A stretch of DNA of 64,000 nt from Bacillus niameyensis (GCF_001375535.1 NZ_LN831197.1:4580392-4644391); one strand, 5' to 3'; shown: positions 1 through 8,835, counted from the stretch's first letter. Notes: generated by a model not told the origin, from the sequence alone. Numbers and translations: made by a program.

Positions 1-699
1 GACTGTATTTCTAATTTCGAGAGGAGATTCCCATCGATTACAGAAATTTGCCAAAAGAATGGTGTGAATTTAGCGGAAGGAAGAATCCCGGTTATATCTG
101 GGAGCCATTTTTTAATGGGCGGGATCAAAACCGATGGAATCGGGCGTTCTTCCCTAAAAGGATTATTTGCGATTGGGGAGGCATCATGTACGGGATTTCA
201 TGGTGCTAATCGGTTGGCAAGTAATTCGCTATTAGAAGGTCTTTATCAAGGGAAAAAGCTTTCACGATGGATAAACTCTCACGAAAAACTAGGTGCGTTT
301 CCGAGACATGCGCTTCAAGCGGTTGAAGAAAAAACGATCCAGCTTCCCGATATTTCGCTTTTAAAGGAAACGATGATGAAAAAAGTCGGGATCGTTCGTT
401 CCAAAGAGCTGTTATCAGAGCAAATGGAGTGGCTAGATCAATTGGATGTGATAAATTTCACAATCCTTGACGTTTATTCTATTCAAGATCTTACGATGAT
501 TTTTATGTATATTAATGCGTATTTGATTACAGAAGCAGCTTTGAAGCGGACAGAAAGCCGAGGTGGTCATTTTCGAAGTGATTTCCCAAATGAAGATGAA
601 TATTGGCGAAAGAAAGTGATCATTCAAAATCGTGAAGGGGGAGTAGTGATAGATGAACAAACTGAAACTGAGGAAGTTAATGGAGCAGTTTTTTATTGA
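1..699 (+). CDS. nadB: L-aspartate oxidase, C-terminal part (5' end outside window)
   Basis: NadB oxidises L-aspartate to iminoaspartate with FAD, the first step of de novo NAD synthesis, and passes iminoaspartate to NadA. The reading frame is open from base 1, so the N-terminal FAD-binding half lies outside the window. About 232 residues are visible. They include the flavoprotein block ending GLFAIGEASCTGFHGANRLA followed by SNSLLEG, typical of the fumarate reductase/aspartate oxidase family, and the C-terminal helical domain with the ESRGGHFRSDFP motif characteristic of NadB. The 3' end overlaps nadC by 47 bases, which implies one transcript. A succinate dehydrogenase flavoprotein is unlikely, because quinolinate genes follow directly. 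Confidence 0.95.
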   Translation, partial: DCISNFERRFPSITEICQKNGVNLAEGRIPVISGSHFLMGGIKTDGIGRSSLKGLFAIGEASCTGFHGANRLASNSLLEGLYQGKKLSRWINSHEKLGAFPRHALQAVEEKTIQLPDISLLKETMMKKVGIVRSKELLSEQMEWLDQLDVINFTILDVYSIQDLTMIFMYINAYLITEAALKRTESRGGHFRSDFPNEDEYWRKKVIIQNREGGVVIDEQTETEEVNGAVFY

Positions 700-1489
700 A
701 GATATTGGTGAGCAAGATATAACAACAGATTTAATTTTTCCAGATAATACTCATGGGGAAATCGTCTTTTTATCGAAAGATGAGGGAATATTTTGCGGCG
801 AGGAAATCATTAGGACGGGATTTCAGCTTTTGAATGGTGACGTGGATATTAAGCTGTTCGTTAAAGACGGTGATAGAATTTCGATAGGAGAGCGTCTTGG
901 CGTAGTTTCTGGGGAGATTTCAACCCTTTTAAAAGGGGAGAGAGTTGTTTTAAATCTTGTACAAAGGATGAGTGGGATTGCAACTTTGACGCGAAAAGCA
1001 GTGGAGTTGTTAAATAGCGATCATACAAGGATATGTGATACGAGAAAAACGACACCTGGTCTGCGAATGCTAGAAAAATATGCTGTCCGTTGTGGCGGTG
1101 GCTATAACCATCGTTTTGGACTTTATGATGGAGTCATGATTAAAGATAATCATATTTCATTTGCAGGTTCGATAAAGCGGGCTGTTGACCTGATCCATGA
1201 ACAGTTAGGACATATGGTAAAGGTTGAAGTGGAAACGGAGACAAAAGCGCAGGTGATTGAGGCGGTAGAAGCGAAAGCGGATGTAATCATGTTTGACAAC
1301 CGTACACCAGATGAAATAAAGGAATTCATAAAATTAGTGCCTGCTCATATTACGACGGAGGCTTCAGGCGGGATTACTATGGAAGATTTAGAAAGCTATA
1401 GAGATTGTGGCGTTGATTATATTTCACTTGGTTTTTTAACGCATTCCTATAAAGCGTTTGATATTAGTGTAAAAGTTGTATTGGAATAA
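653..1489 (+). CDS. nadC: nicotinate-nucleotide pyrophosphorylase (quinolinate phosphoribosyltransferase)
   Basis: NadC converts quinolinate and PRPP to nicotinate mononucleotide, CO2 and pyrophosphate in the cytoplasm. It has 278 residues, the usual family length. Visible signatures are DTRKTTPGLR (residues 129-138), the glycine-rich RCGGGYNHR stretch (about 146-154) and MIKDNH (about 162-167), which form the phosphate- and substrate-binding sites. A C-terminal barrel strand reads EASGGIT, followed by the DYISLG segment. The start ATG lies inside nadB, with GGGGGAG at 637-643 nine bases upstream, so the 47-base overlap is real. It sits between nadB and nadA in one operon. Confidence 0.96.
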   Translation: MNKLKLRKLMEQFFIEDIGEQDITTDLIFPDNTHGEIVFLSKDEGIFCGEEIIRTGFQLLNGDVDIKLFVKDGDRISIGERLGVVSGEISTLLKGERVVLNLVQRMSGIATLTRKAVELLNSDHTRICDTRKTTPGLRMLEKYAVRCGGGYNHRFGLYDGVMIKDNHISFAGSIKRAVDLIHEQLGHMVKVEVETETKAQVIEAVEAKADVIMFDNRTPDEIKEFIKLVPAHITTEASGGITMEDLESYRDCGVDYISLGFLTHSYKAFDISVKVVLE

Positions 1490-1504
1490 GGGAGGAGTAT
1501 GAAA

Positions 1505-2464
1505 ATGATCATGACTGAAACGAAAAATCGCTTAATTGAAGAAATTCAAGAATGGAAGAAAAAGCGTAATGCCATTTTGCTTGCCCATAACTATCAACTA
1601 CCGGAAATCCAAGATATTGCAGATGTATTAGGTGATTCTCTTAGTCTAGCTCGGGCAACGCTAGATACTTCGGCTGATGTGATTGTTTTCTGTGGTGTTC
1701 ACTTTATGGCAGAAACGTCAGCAATGCTGAATCCAGAGAAGACTGTTCTTTTGCCAGATCTTGAAGCAGGCTGTTCTTTAGCGGATTCAATTACAGCGGA
1801 ACAGCTCCGTGCTTGGAAAGCGGAGCACCCTGATGCTGTAGTCGTTGCTTATGTAAATACAACAGCTGAAGTGAAAGCAGAGAGTGATTATTGCTGCACT
1901 TCGTCTAATGCAGTCGATATTGTACGCTCGATCCCCGAAGATAAAGAGATTTTATTTTTACCAGATATGTTTCTTGGTTCCTTTGTGAAAAATCAAACAG
2001 GCCGCGAGAATATCCATATTTGGATGGGGGAATGTCATGTGCACGCAGGGATTGCCCCATACCAAGTAGAAGAAGTGCTAACCAAGCATCCTGAAGCAGA
2101 TTTACTCGTTCATCCGGAATGTGGTTGCTCGACATCAAGTATGTATTTGAAGTCGGAGGGGGTTCTTCCTCAAGATAAAACTCATATTTTATCAACTGGG
2201 AATATGTTGACGCACTCGAAAAATTCATCAGCTGAGGAATTTATTGTGGCAACGGAAGTGGGCATCATTCATCAAATGGAAAAGCAAAATCCTACGAAGC
2301 GATTCATCGCTGCAAATCCAGAAGCAGTTTGTCCTTTTATGAAAATGATCACCCTTGAAAAAGTACTTGCGGCTCTAAAGGAAAACAAGCATGTCATCAC
2401 AGTTCCTAAAGAGATTGCGGAACGAGCGAAGCTGTCAATTGATCGGATGGTTTCGATCGGGTAA
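1505..2464 (+). CDS. nadA: quinolinate synthase A
   Basis: NadA condenses iminoaspartate with dihydroxyacetone phosphate to quinolinate using a 4Fe-4S cluster. The three expected cluster cysteines are in the CGVHFMAET, HPECGC and AVCPFM motifs, and AHNYQ and GDSL motifs are near the N-terminus. The predicted protein is 319 residues, shorter than B. subtilis NadA (about 368) and like the compact NadA form of many other bacteria. An ATG at 1499 is only three bases from the GGAGG at 1491-1495; the ATG at 1505 has a normal nine-base spacing and is preferred. It is the last gene of the nad operon and is followed by a hairpin terminator. Confidence 0.95.
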   Translation: MIMTETKNRLIEEIQEWKKKRNAILLAHNYQLPEIQDIADVLGDSLSLARATLDTSADVIVFCGVHFMAETSAMLNPEKTVLLPDLEAGCSLADSITAEQLRAWKAEHPDAVVVAYVNTTAEVKAESDYCCTSSNAVDIVRSIPEDKEILFLPDMFLGSFVKNQTGRENIHIWMGECHVHAGIAPYQVEEVLTKHPEADLLVHPECGCSTSSMYLKSEGVLPQDKTHILSTGNMLTHSKNSSAEEFIVATEVGIIHQMEKQNPTKRFIAANPEAVCPFMKMITLEKVLAALKENKHVITVPKEIAERAKLSIDRMVSIG

Positions 2465-2470
2465 TATAGG

Positions 2471-2498
2471 ACCAGTTCCTAACGGGAGCTGGTTTTTA
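2471..2498 (+). terminator. intrinsic terminator of nad operon
   Basis: An inverted repeat (accagttcc / gggagctggt, one G-U pair, loop taac) begins seven bases after the nadA stop and runs into a T tract. Confidence 0.85.
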
Positions 2499-2770
2499 AA
2501 TTTATATTGATGAGAAATAACTGTTTCTGTACATTTCAGGTATTCAGATAATCATGTTTAAAATTTAGTTTAAGAATAAACTTCCGAGTTTGGACGACAA
2601 TTTATTAAATTACAGATTAATCTTTTAAGTTTAGAAAAATACTTTTAGGATTATGGATTAATTTTTTGATCATATCAAGCTCAGAAATCATTCTATTACG
2701 AAAGCTTGTTTTAACAAAACGCTAGGTTCCCGCAAGCCCGGAAACCTAGCACCTTTTTCTAATCTTATAT
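2499..2770. other. intergenic region between nadA and MFS permease
   Basis: This AT-rich spacer between convergent genes shows no convincing ORF. Its only clear structure is the hairpin at 2721-2750, listed separately. Confidence 0.6.
2711..2750 (-). terminator. intrinsic terminator of the MFS permease
   Basis: The arms gctaggttcccg (2721-2732) and cccggaaacctagc (2737-2750) pair around a short loop. Read on the minus strand the stem is followed by GTTTTGTTAA. It lies 20 bases past the permease stop codon. A T run also follows on the plus side, so it may work in both directions. Confidence 0.75.
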
Positions 2771-4141
2771 TCATGCCTCTGTGTGCTGTCTAGCTGGCTC
2801 CGAAATCTGTCTAGCTGGCTTCAAGACACGATCAAAACTGCCATATTTCTCTTGAACTGTGAAAAAAGCAAGAGCTCCGAGCAGGCTAGGAATCGCAAAG
2901 GCCATAAATGCCTGTTGTGGTGGCAAGTTTGTCGCTAGCAAAAGCGCAATCATAACAGGTGCTAAAATTCCCCCGAACCGCCCGACACCAATGGCTATAC
3001 TAAGCCCAGTTGTTCGAACTTCTCGTGGATAAAATTCGGAAACGTACGGATTCATAAGATTTTGCGTACCAATTGTACATGCCCCAGTTAACATTACAAG
3101 AACATATAATAAGAGTGTATTAGATGTCGAGCTTAATAAAAGAAATGAAAGAGCAGCAACTAAAAACATCGAAATTAAAACTCTGCGGTGGCCAATTCGT
3201 TCAACTAACACTCCTCCGACAATGGATCCAGTAATTTGCCCAAACGAAAGGACAAGATTAAAAGATAAACTGGAAGAGATACCATACCCAGATTCATTCA
3301 TGATTTTTGGAAGCCATGTACCTAAACCAGAGATAACTAACAGGGAGCAAGTCATCGCTAGCCAAAAGGCTAATGTACTAATAAGTCTTTTATTGGAAAA
3401 GACTTGTTTAATAGGCAATTCCTTTTTCTGCATTTCGACGGTGCCAGCTTCAAACTTGTCTGTAGCTTGATAATTGCCCCTTGGATCCACCTGATTAAGA
3501 ATCTGAGCTATTTTATCGTTCCGTTTGCGGGCGATATAAAAGCCTAGGGATTCCGGGAACTTTTTAAGGAAAAAGGGTAACGTTAAAAAGGGGAGTATAG
3601 CTATCCAATATAAGAATCGCCATCCAAGGTTTTCCATGAAATATATACCGATTAATGATGCGACAATCGCCCCAATGGAAAAGCCGCAATACATTGCTGC
3701 AACGGTTAATGCTCGGTTTTTCTTAGGGGAATACTCGACCATTGCCGCAATGAGTGCGGGCATAACTCCGCCCAGTCCAAGTGCCGCAATGAAGCGTAAA
3801 ATTGTAAAAATCAAGACGCTAGGTGCGAAACCGGACAGAAAGGTAAAAACACTAAATAAAAGTACACAGATAGCGATAACTTTTTTTCGACCAATTAGAT
3901 CTGAGAGAGCGCCAAATAAAAATGTACCGATAATCGTACTGATAACCGAGTAACTACTGATGGCACCAGCCTCGACATGGCTTATTTGGAAATCCTCCAT
4001 CATCAGGGGCAAGCCAATTCCGTATAAAGCACTATCAAAGCCATCAAAGGCGATAGCATAGAAACACCATAAAAAAACGAGTAATTGAAACTTGTTAAAT
4101 TTGCTGTTGGCTACAATTTGTGTTGCATGAATTGTTCTCAT
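2771..4141 (-). CDS. MFS transporter, aromatic acid:H+ symporter (AAHS) type
   Basis: This 12-helix major facilitator permease has about 456 residues. The first helix carries DGFDSALYG, matching the DG-x-D motif of AAHS carriers (PcaK, BenK), and the helix 2-3 loop has the family motif GALSDLIGRKK. A second-half copy reads GGVLVERIGHRR. By family the substrate would be an aromatic or heterocyclic acid such as a benzoate or hydroxybenzoate; niacin is possible, but the sequence is not close to NiaP. The upstream ATG at 4153 directly abuts AAGGAGG (4154-4160) with no spacing, so the ATG at 4141 is the better start. No catabolic genes are adjacent. Two inverted repeats upstream suggest specific regulation. 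Confidence 0.8.
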   Translation of the reverse strand: MRTIHATQIVANSKFNKFQLLVFLWCFYAIAFDGFDSALYGIGLPLMMEDFQISHVEAGAISSYSVISTIIGTFLFGALSDLIGRKKVIAICVLLFSVFTFLSGFAPSVLIFTILRFIAALGLGGVMPALIAAMVEYSPKKNRALTVAAMYCGFSIGAIVASLIGIYFMENLGWRFLYWIAILPFLTLPFFLKKFPESLGFYIARKRNDKIAQILNQVDPRGNYQATDKFEAGTVEMQKKELPIKQVFSNKRLISTLAFWLAMTCSLLVISGLGTWLPKIMNESGYGISSSLSFNLVLSFGQITGSIVGGVLVERIGHRRVLISMFLVAALSFLLLSSTSNTLLLYVLVMLTGACTIGTQNLMNPYVSEFYPREVRTTGLSIAIGVGRFGGILAPVMIALLLATNLPPQQAFMAFAIPSLLGALAFFTVQEKYGSFDRVLKPARQISEPARQHTEA

Positions 4142-4238
4142 TAAAGGGTTCATCCTCCTTGATTTGTTTTGAATATTGGGAAAATAGGAGTTGCACTTTC
4201 ATTCTCATTCTCCAGAAATTCCCCATCTGCTCCTTACG

Positions 4239-4250
4239 TATGCCGGCATA
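4239..4250. promoter_or_regulatory. 12-bp perfect palindrome upstream of AAHS permease
   Basis: TATGCCGGCATA is a perfect palindrome about 100 bases upstream of the permease start codon, where an operator would be expected. Its regulator is unknown. Confidence 0.4.
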
Positions 4251-4324
4251 AATTGCACAGATGTTGTTGTTGTAAATGAATCTTACCATGCGTCAACTGA
4301 CATAGGGTAACTGAAAAAAAGTAT

Positions 4325-4355
4325 CGCTTGCTATAATTAAAAGCTATAGCAAGCG
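4325..4355. repeat. inverted repeat with 11-bp perfect arms
   Basis: The arms cgcttgctata (4325-4335) and tatagcaagcg (4345-4355) are perfect with a 9-base spacer. On the minus strand the repeat is followed three bases later by a run of seven T, so it could be a leader terminator or attenuator of the permease, a back-up ahpF terminator, or an operator. Confidence 0.5.
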
Positions 4356-4402
4356 TGGCATAAGAGACAAATGAAACAATCATTCTTTCTTTTAATCTAT
4401 TG

Positions 4403-4439
4403 CAAAAAAAAAAGAGGCCACTTTAAAAAGTGACCTCTG
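4403..4439 (-). terminator. intrinsic terminator of ahpC-ahpF
   Basis: On the minus strand the gaggtcact stem pairs with its near-perfect complement and is followed by at least ten T. It lies just beyond the ahpF stop codon. Confidence 0.9.
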
Positions 4440-4449
4440 AATTATAAAA

Positions 4450-5982
4450 CTATTCACCGCGAATCATATAATCGAATGCTCCTAAGGAAGCTGTTGCACC
4501 TGATCCCATGGAGATGATGATTTGTTTAAAAGCAGCATCTGTGCAATCACCTGCAGCAAATACTCCAGGAATGTTAGTGGCTCCCCGCTTGTCAACAAGG
4601 ATTTCTCCCATGCGATTGCGCTCAACAACGCCATCTAACCATTCAGTATTAGGTACAAGACCGATTTGTACAAATACACCTTCTAATTCAACATGCTTTT
4701 CTTCTTCTGTTTCGCGATCGATATAAGTTAGACCATTTACTTTATCTGTTCCGGTAATTTCTGTTGTTTGTGCATTTTTAAGCACTGTTACGTTTGGAAG
4801 GCTATAAAGGCGATTTTGAAGCACACTATCAGCTCTTAGTTCAGCTCCAAACTCAAGAACTGTTACATGTTTCACAATGCCTGCCAAGTCAATAGCGGCT
4901 TCTACTCCAGAATTACCTCCACCAATAACAGCGACGCGTTTGCCAGCAAATAATGGGCCGTCACAGTGTGGACAGTAAGCAACACCTTTATTTTTGAACT
5001 CTACTTCACCTGGTACACCGACATTTCTCCAGCGGGCACCAGTTGAGATGATGACAGTTTTACTTTTCAAAACAGCACCATTTTCAAGTTCAATTTCAAC
5101 TAGCTCATTCTTTTCTAGTCGTGTCGCACGTTGTAAGTTCATTATATCAACGTCATAATCCTTGACATGTTCTTCAAGACTTGCGGCGAGCTTAGGTCCT
5201 TCAGTACGTTTTACACTAATAAAGTTTTCAATGCCAAGAGTATCCATAATTTGGCCGCCAAAACGTTCAGCGACAATTCCTGTGCGAATGCCTTTACGTG
5301 CTGCATAAATCGCCGCACTTGCACCGGCAGGGCCACCACCGACAACGAGGACATCGTATGGATCTTTATTAGCGAATTCGGATGGATCAGATGTACTGCC
5401 CATTTTTACTAAAATTTCTTCTAAAGTCATACGGCCACTTTCGAAAAATTCGCCATTAAGGTGAACTGTTGGAACAGCCATAATGCCTTTTCCTTCAACT
5501 TCATCTTTGAAAGCTGCCCCATCAATCATCGTATGGGTAACATTTGGGTTTAGAACAGCCATGATATTTAATGCTTGAACTACGTCAGGGCAGTTGTGGC
5601 ATGTCAAACTGACATATGTTTCAAAATGGTATTCACCTTGGAGATTCTTAATTTGATCAATGACATTTTGCTCCACTTTAGGAGCTCTGCCGCTAACTTG
5701 CAGCAGAGCCAAAACAAGTGAAGTAAATTCATGACCAAGTGGAACGCCAGCAAAAGTAACTCCTGTGTCTTCGCCAATTCGATTGACACTGAAGCTAGGT
5801 GTTCTTTCTAGTTGTGTATGCTCAACTTTAATTCTCGATGACATAGTCGCTAATTCATCGACTAAGTCGAGCATATCTTGAGATACTTTGTCCGTTCCTG
5901 CACTAACCTTAAGAAGTAAGTCGCCCTCTAACATTTGTAGATATTGGGCTAGTTGTGCTTTGATGTCAGCATCTAGGATCAT
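4450..5982 (-). CDS. ahpF: alkyl hydroperoxide reductase subunit F (NADH-dependent peroxiredoxin reductase)
   Basis: AhpF is a flavoprotein that uses NADH to re-reduce oxidised AhpC. Its 510 residues match full-length AhpF. The N-terminal tandem thioredoxin-fold domain has the redox motif CHNC (C128/C131). The FAD site GGGPAG is at about 215-220, the thioredoxin-reductase type active disulfide CPHC is at C337/C340, the NADH site GGGNSG is at about 354-359, and the C-terminal FAD motif is [13 protein letters not shown] precedes the ATG. It lies 15 bases downstream of ahpC, so the two genes are co-transcribed from the ahpC promoter. Confidence 0.97.
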   Translation of the reverse strand: MILDADIKAQLAQYLQMLEGDLLLKVSAGTDKVSQDMLDLVDELATMSSRIKVEHTQLERTPSFSVNRIGEDTGVTFAGVPLGHEFTSLVLALLQVSGRAPKVEQNVIDQIKNLQGEYHFETYVSLTCHNCPDVVQALNIMAVLNPNVTHTMIDGAAFKDEVEGKGIMAVPTVHLNGEFFESGRMTLEEILVKMGSTSDPSEFANKDPYDVLVVGGGPAGASAAIYAARKGIRTGIVAERFGGQIMDTLGIENFISVKRTEGPKLAASLEEHVKDYDVDIMNLQRATRLEKNELVEIELENGAVLKSKTVIISTGARWRNVGVPGEVEFKNKGVAYCPHCDGPLFAGKRVAVIGGGNSGVEAAIDLAGIVKHVTVLEFGAELRADSVLQNRLYSLPNVTVLKNAQTTEITGTDKVNGLTYIDRETEEEKHVELEGVFVQIGLVPNTEWLDGVVERNRMGEILVDKRGATNIPGVFAAGDCTDAAFKQIIISMGSGATASLGAFDYMIRGE

Positions 5983-5997
5983 GAATTATCGCGCTCC

Positions 5998-6561
5998 TTA
6001 AATTTTTCCTACTAGATCAAGGCTTGGCTTAAGAGTTTCACCAGTTTCTTTCCATTTAGCTGGGCAAACTTCACCAGGATGGTTACGTACATATTGTGCA
6101 GCTTTAATTTTATCAATTAAAGCACTTGCGTCACGACCGATTCCACCCGCATTGATTTCAATTGCTTGGATTACGCCATCTGGATCAATGATAAACGTAC
6201 CACGCTCTGCAAGACCAGCTTCTTCATCAAGAATATCGAAAATGCGGCTAACTTTTTGAGAAGGGTCACCGATCATAATGTATTCGATGGTGCTGATTGC
6301 TTCTGAGTGATCATGCCATGCTTTATGTGTAAAATGTGTATCAGTAGAGCAAGAATATACTTCAACACCAAGATCTTTCAAAGTAGCGTATTGTTCTTGA
6401 AGATCAGCCAATTCTGTTGGACAAACGAATGTAAAGTCTGCAGGATAGAAGCAAACAACACTCCACTGTCCTTTGAAATTCTCATCTGTTACTGTGATAA
6501 ATTCACCATTGTGATAAGCTTCTGCCTTGAATGGTTCTACTTGTTTACCAATAAGTGCCAT
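5998..6561 (-). CDS. ahpC: alkyl hydroperoxide reductase subunit C (2-Cys peroxiredoxin)
   Basis: This typical 2-Cys peroxiredoxin reduces H2O2, organic peroxides and peroxynitrite in the cytoplasm. It has 187 residues, the standard length. The peroxidatic cysteine C47 is in the FVCPTEL motif and the resolving cysteine C166 is in EVCPAKW. The GGIGRD loop of bacterial AhpC is also present. A strong AGGAGG ribosome site precedes the ATG. It is the first gene of the ahpC-ahpF operon, behind a PerR-like box and a -10 element. Confidence 0.98.
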   Translation of the reverse strand: MALIGKQVEPFKAEAYHNGEFITVTDENFKGQWSVVCFYPADFTFVCPTELADLQEQYATLKDLGVEVYSCSTDTHFTHKAWHDHSEAISTIEYIMIGDPSQKVSRIFDILDEEAGLAERGTFIIDPDGVIQAIEINAGGIGRDASALIDKIKAAQYVRNHPGEVCPAKWKETGETLKPSLDLVGKI

Positions 6562-6598
6562 AATTCATCTTCCTCCTAAATATGATTTGATTTATGTA

Positions 6599-6626
6599 TA
6601 GTTTTCCCAAAAGGATGGAAAAACTA
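6599..6626 (-). other. hairpin in ahpC 5' leader
   Basis: The arms tagttttccc and ggaaaaacta pair with one mismatch, between the putative transcription start and the ahpC ribosome site. It may stabilise the leader; no function is shown by sequence alone. Confidence 0.35.
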
Positions 6627-6635
6627 TCATTCAGA

Positions 6636-6650
6636 TAATAATTATTACAA
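6636..6650 (-). promoter_or_regulatory. PerR-like box at ahpC promoter
   Basis: On the minus strand TTGTAATAATTATTA matches the PerR consensus TTATAATNATTATAA at 12 of 14 defined positions. A TATAAT (plus-strand 6664-6669) lies 13 bases upstream, so the box would cover the transcription start. In B. subtilis, PerR represses ahpCF in this way. Confidence 0.75.
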
Positions 6651-6663
6651 CTCAATATTCATT

Positions 6664-6669
6664 ATTATA
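6664..6669 (-). promoter_or_regulatory. -10 element of ahpC promoter
   Basis: A TATAAT hexamer lies on the minus strand just upstream of the PerR-like box. The -35 region is less clear; TTGCAA occurs a little upstream with suboptimal spacing. Confidence 0.5.
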
Positions 6670-6719
6670 TAGTATTATCTGTTTTGCAAGTATTTTGCTC
6701 TACTTTTTTGATAAAATTC

Positions 6720-7066
6720 GACTTAAACAGCAAAAAGATATTTCATCTGTGCTAAAAATTAAGTTTCATTTTATCCAGCATGGTGTAAAACTTTCAATTC
6801 GCAGGAAATCCAAGAATTGTAAGTAGAAGATGGAATCCCGACACTAATTGAACGTTCACTTTATTTTACCTCAAACCGATCGATCATCCTAGCATCTTCG
6901 TAATAAAGGATGTATTTTTTTAGTTACTACTTATTTTGTCTATCTAAAAGGAAGAAGATAAGAATATGGCGCTCCATCTGTGAAAGTGATAAAATTACTG
7001 CCCCGTTTACTAGAAAACGGTTTATCCAAACTATCAGATTATCACTCATTCTCAATTGGTATTGTT
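6720..7066. other. intergenic region between ahpC and GNAT gene
   Basis: No supported ORF or known RNA is seen here. A weak catcct/aggatg hairpin followed by seven T (about 6894-6921) could be a terminator-like relic. Confidence 0.4.
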
Positions 7067-7092
7067 AATTAGTAGAGACCACTCTACTAATT
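7067..7092. repeat. inverted repeat, 11-bp perfect arms
   Basis: The arms aattagtagag (7067-7077) and ctctactaatt (7082-7092) flank a 4-base loop. No long T tract follows, so it may be an operator or a structured leader element upstream of the GNAT gene. Confidence 0.4.
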
Positions 7093-7103
7093 TAGTATAA
7101 CAT

Positions 7104-7125
7104 ATTTGTGATGGACTTCACAAAT
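7104..7125. promoter_or_regulatory. Fnr/Crp-family-like binding site
   Basis: ATTTGTGA and TCACAAAT form a perfect 8-bp inverted repeat with a 6-base spacer, containing TGTGA-N6-TCACA. That is the consensus of Crp/Fnr regulators, including B. subtilis Fnr. It is 120 bases upstream of the GNAT coding start. Confidence 0.5.
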
Positions 7126-7246
7126 TAAGAGTTGCATATTCCATATCCCAAAAGATTTATTATGGAAATAATCGATTGAAAAACTTGGATGGTCATGTAT
7201 TATGAAAAAAGGTTACCAGTCGAAAAAACAAAAAGTGAGGTTCCGT

Positions 7247-7789
7247 ATGAAAAGTTCTTTTACAATTAAAAACAAGCAATTGAATGATGTATATGTGATG
7301 GCTCAAGCAGAAATGGAAGATACTGATGAAATTATTTTATTACTACGTGAAACTGCTGAATGGTTGAGTAGTAAAGGTTCTTCACAGTGGAGTGGACTGT
7401 TGACCGGGGATGATTCTCATGATACGGCGGGAGCAATTGAGCGTGGTGATGTTTTTGTTTGTCGGTATAGGGATGAACTTGCAGGAATGGCGATTTTGAT
7501 GCGGCAGCCGAGTGAGTGGGATTGCCGCCTTTGGGGAGAAAAGGCGGATTTTGAGGATCAGGCGATTTACTTACATCGTTTAGCGATTAGAAGAAAATAC
7601 GCGAAAACGGGACTTGGTCAAGCGATTTTGCAGTGGTGCGATTCCGGAATCTCTTTTGAAAATAAACAAATAATCCGTTTGGACTGTGTTGCGGATAATC
7701 ACCATTTAAATCAATTTTACAAAGCGAACGGGTATAGCTATATCGGAGAGAAGGGTGGATACAGTCTTTATGAGCGATTAATTAAATGA
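7247..7789 (+). CDS. GNAT family N-acetyltransferase
   Basis: A cytoplasmic acetyl-CoA dependent acyltransferase of about 180 residues; the substrate is unknown. The acetyl-CoA-binding motif A region contains LHRLAIRRKYAKTGLG, with the family's R-x-x-x-x-G/x-G pattern, and the C-terminal FYKANGY matches the usual FY-x-x-x-GF motif. The ATG at 7247 is preceded by GTGAGG at normal spacing. An ATG at 7202 would add 15 lysine-rich residues and cannot be excluded. Its stop codon sits in the stem of a terminator shared with the convergent channel gene. A Crp/Fnr-like palindrome lies upstream. Confidence 0.8.
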   Translation: MKSSFTIKNKQLNDVYVMAQAEMEDTDEIILLLRETAEWLSSKGSSQWSGLLTGDDSHDTAGAIERGDVFVCRYRDELAGMAILMRQPSEWDCRLWGEKADFEDQAIYLHRLAIRRKYAKTGLGQAILQWCDSGISFENKQIIRLDCVADNHHLNQFYKANGYSYIGEKGGYSLYERLIK

Positions 7790-7816
7790 GGACGTTATAC
7801 ACGCTCCTCATTTTTT
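7785..7816 (+). terminator. terminator between convergent GNAT and FNT genes
   Basis: The perfect arms aatgagga (7785-7792) and tcctcatt (7805-7812) are followed by T residues on the plus strand. The stem includes both stop codons, so the two genes end within one hairpin. Confidence 0.8.
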
Positions 7817-8577
7817 CCGTACGCCACCCAATAGAAACTAGCGACAAAAATAGCACCGCCAATGGCGTTTCCAAGAAAAACAGCGATGAAGTTTTCGAAA
7901 TATACAAGCCAATTGAATGATCCTGCAAAAATAGCGGCAGGGATGATAAACATATTAGCGACAACGTGTTGAAAACCAATTGCTACAAAGGCCATGATAG
8001 GGAACCAGATTCCAATTATTTTACCAGCTGTATCTTTTGCCGCGTAAGCAAGCCAAACTGCTAGACAGACAAGCCAGTTGGCGCCGATGCCTGAAATGAA
8101 GGCGAGATGAAAAGGTTCGTTGATTTTATTTTCAGCAACCGTAATCGTTCGTTCCAAGTAAGGGCCTGTTTCAGTTAAACCGAGTAAATGGCCGAAAAAA
8201 TAGGCAACAAAAACGGAACCGATAAAGTTGCTGATCGTAGCTATGATCCAATTTTTGGTAATCTGCCAAGTGGTAATTTTTCCAGAAAGCTTAGCAAGCG
8301 TGACGGCCATCATATTTCCTGTTAGAAGTTCTCCACCTGCAATAATGACAAGAATAAGTCCTAAAGGAAAGAGACTCGCCCCGATAATCGAAGGCAAGGC
8401 TCCCCAAATATGGATTGGAAAGTTAGCGGATACCCGAATATATAATAAAAACCCTAGGGCAATATAGGCTCCAGCTAAAAATCCTAAAATCATAGCATTG
8501 GAGAAAGGAAGTTTAGCCTTTTTAACGCCTGCGTCCCGAGCCAATTCGATAATTTTTTCCGGGGAATGAAACGCCAT
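7795..8577 (-). CDS. formate/nitrite transporter (FNT) family channel
   Basis: A pentameric-type membrane channel of 260 residues with six predicted helices. FNT signatures are visible: GGELLTGNMM in the helix 2 region and GFQHVVANM in the helix 5 break, which contains the central-pore histidine. It resembles B. subtilis YwcJ/YrhG and would move formate, nitrite or a related monovalent anion. An upstream in-frame ATG at 8598 lacks a ribosome site; CACCTC on the plus strand (8587-8592) provides GAGGTG nine bases before the ATG at 8577. No nitrite reductase or formate dehydrogenase genes are adjacent, so the substrate is undetermined. Confidence 0.88.
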   Translation of the reverse strand: MAFHSPEKIIELARDAGVKKAKLPFSNAMILGFLAGAYIALGFLLYIRVSANFPIHIWGALPSIIGASLFPLGLILVIIAGGELLTGNMMAVTLAKLSGKITTWQITKNWIIATISNFIGSVFVAYFFGHLLGLTETGPYLERTITVAENKINEPFHLAFISGIGANWLVCLAVWLAYAAKDTAGKIIGIWFPIMAFVAIGFQHVVANMFIIPAAIFAGSFNWLVYFENFIAVFLGNAIGGAIFVASFYWVAYGKNEERV

Positions 8578-8805
8578 AAATAATAACACCTCGTTCATTA
8601 TTAGATCTGCAGCATAATTTTGCGGAATGGGATACTTACTAGTATCGTATGCTGAAGTTGAAGGGGATAGAATTTTATTAATAATGCCAATCTATCAACA
8701 TTTTAGACTAGTCATAGGTGGAAGGGAAGGGGAATGTAAAATAGGTTCATAAAATGGCAAAGTATTTTAACCGTTTGTGATGCGAATTCTTCTTCCGCTT
8801 TCATG

Positions 8806-8835
8806 AAAAGAGGGGCTATCCAAATGGAAAGCCCC
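8806..8835 (-). terminator. terminator of the ABC transporter/AraC operon
   Basis: The ggggct/agcccc arms with a short loop are followed on the minus strand by a CTCTTTTC tract, 24 bases beyond the regulator stop codon. Confidence 0.75.

Noticed and set aside
1905..2228. Minus-strand ORF of 107 codons within nadA
   Set aside because: nadA is clearly coding on the opposite strand.
4095..4289. Minus-strand ORF of 64 codons upstream of the MFS permease
   Set aside because: It runs through the putative operator and overlaps the permease start, with no ribosome site.
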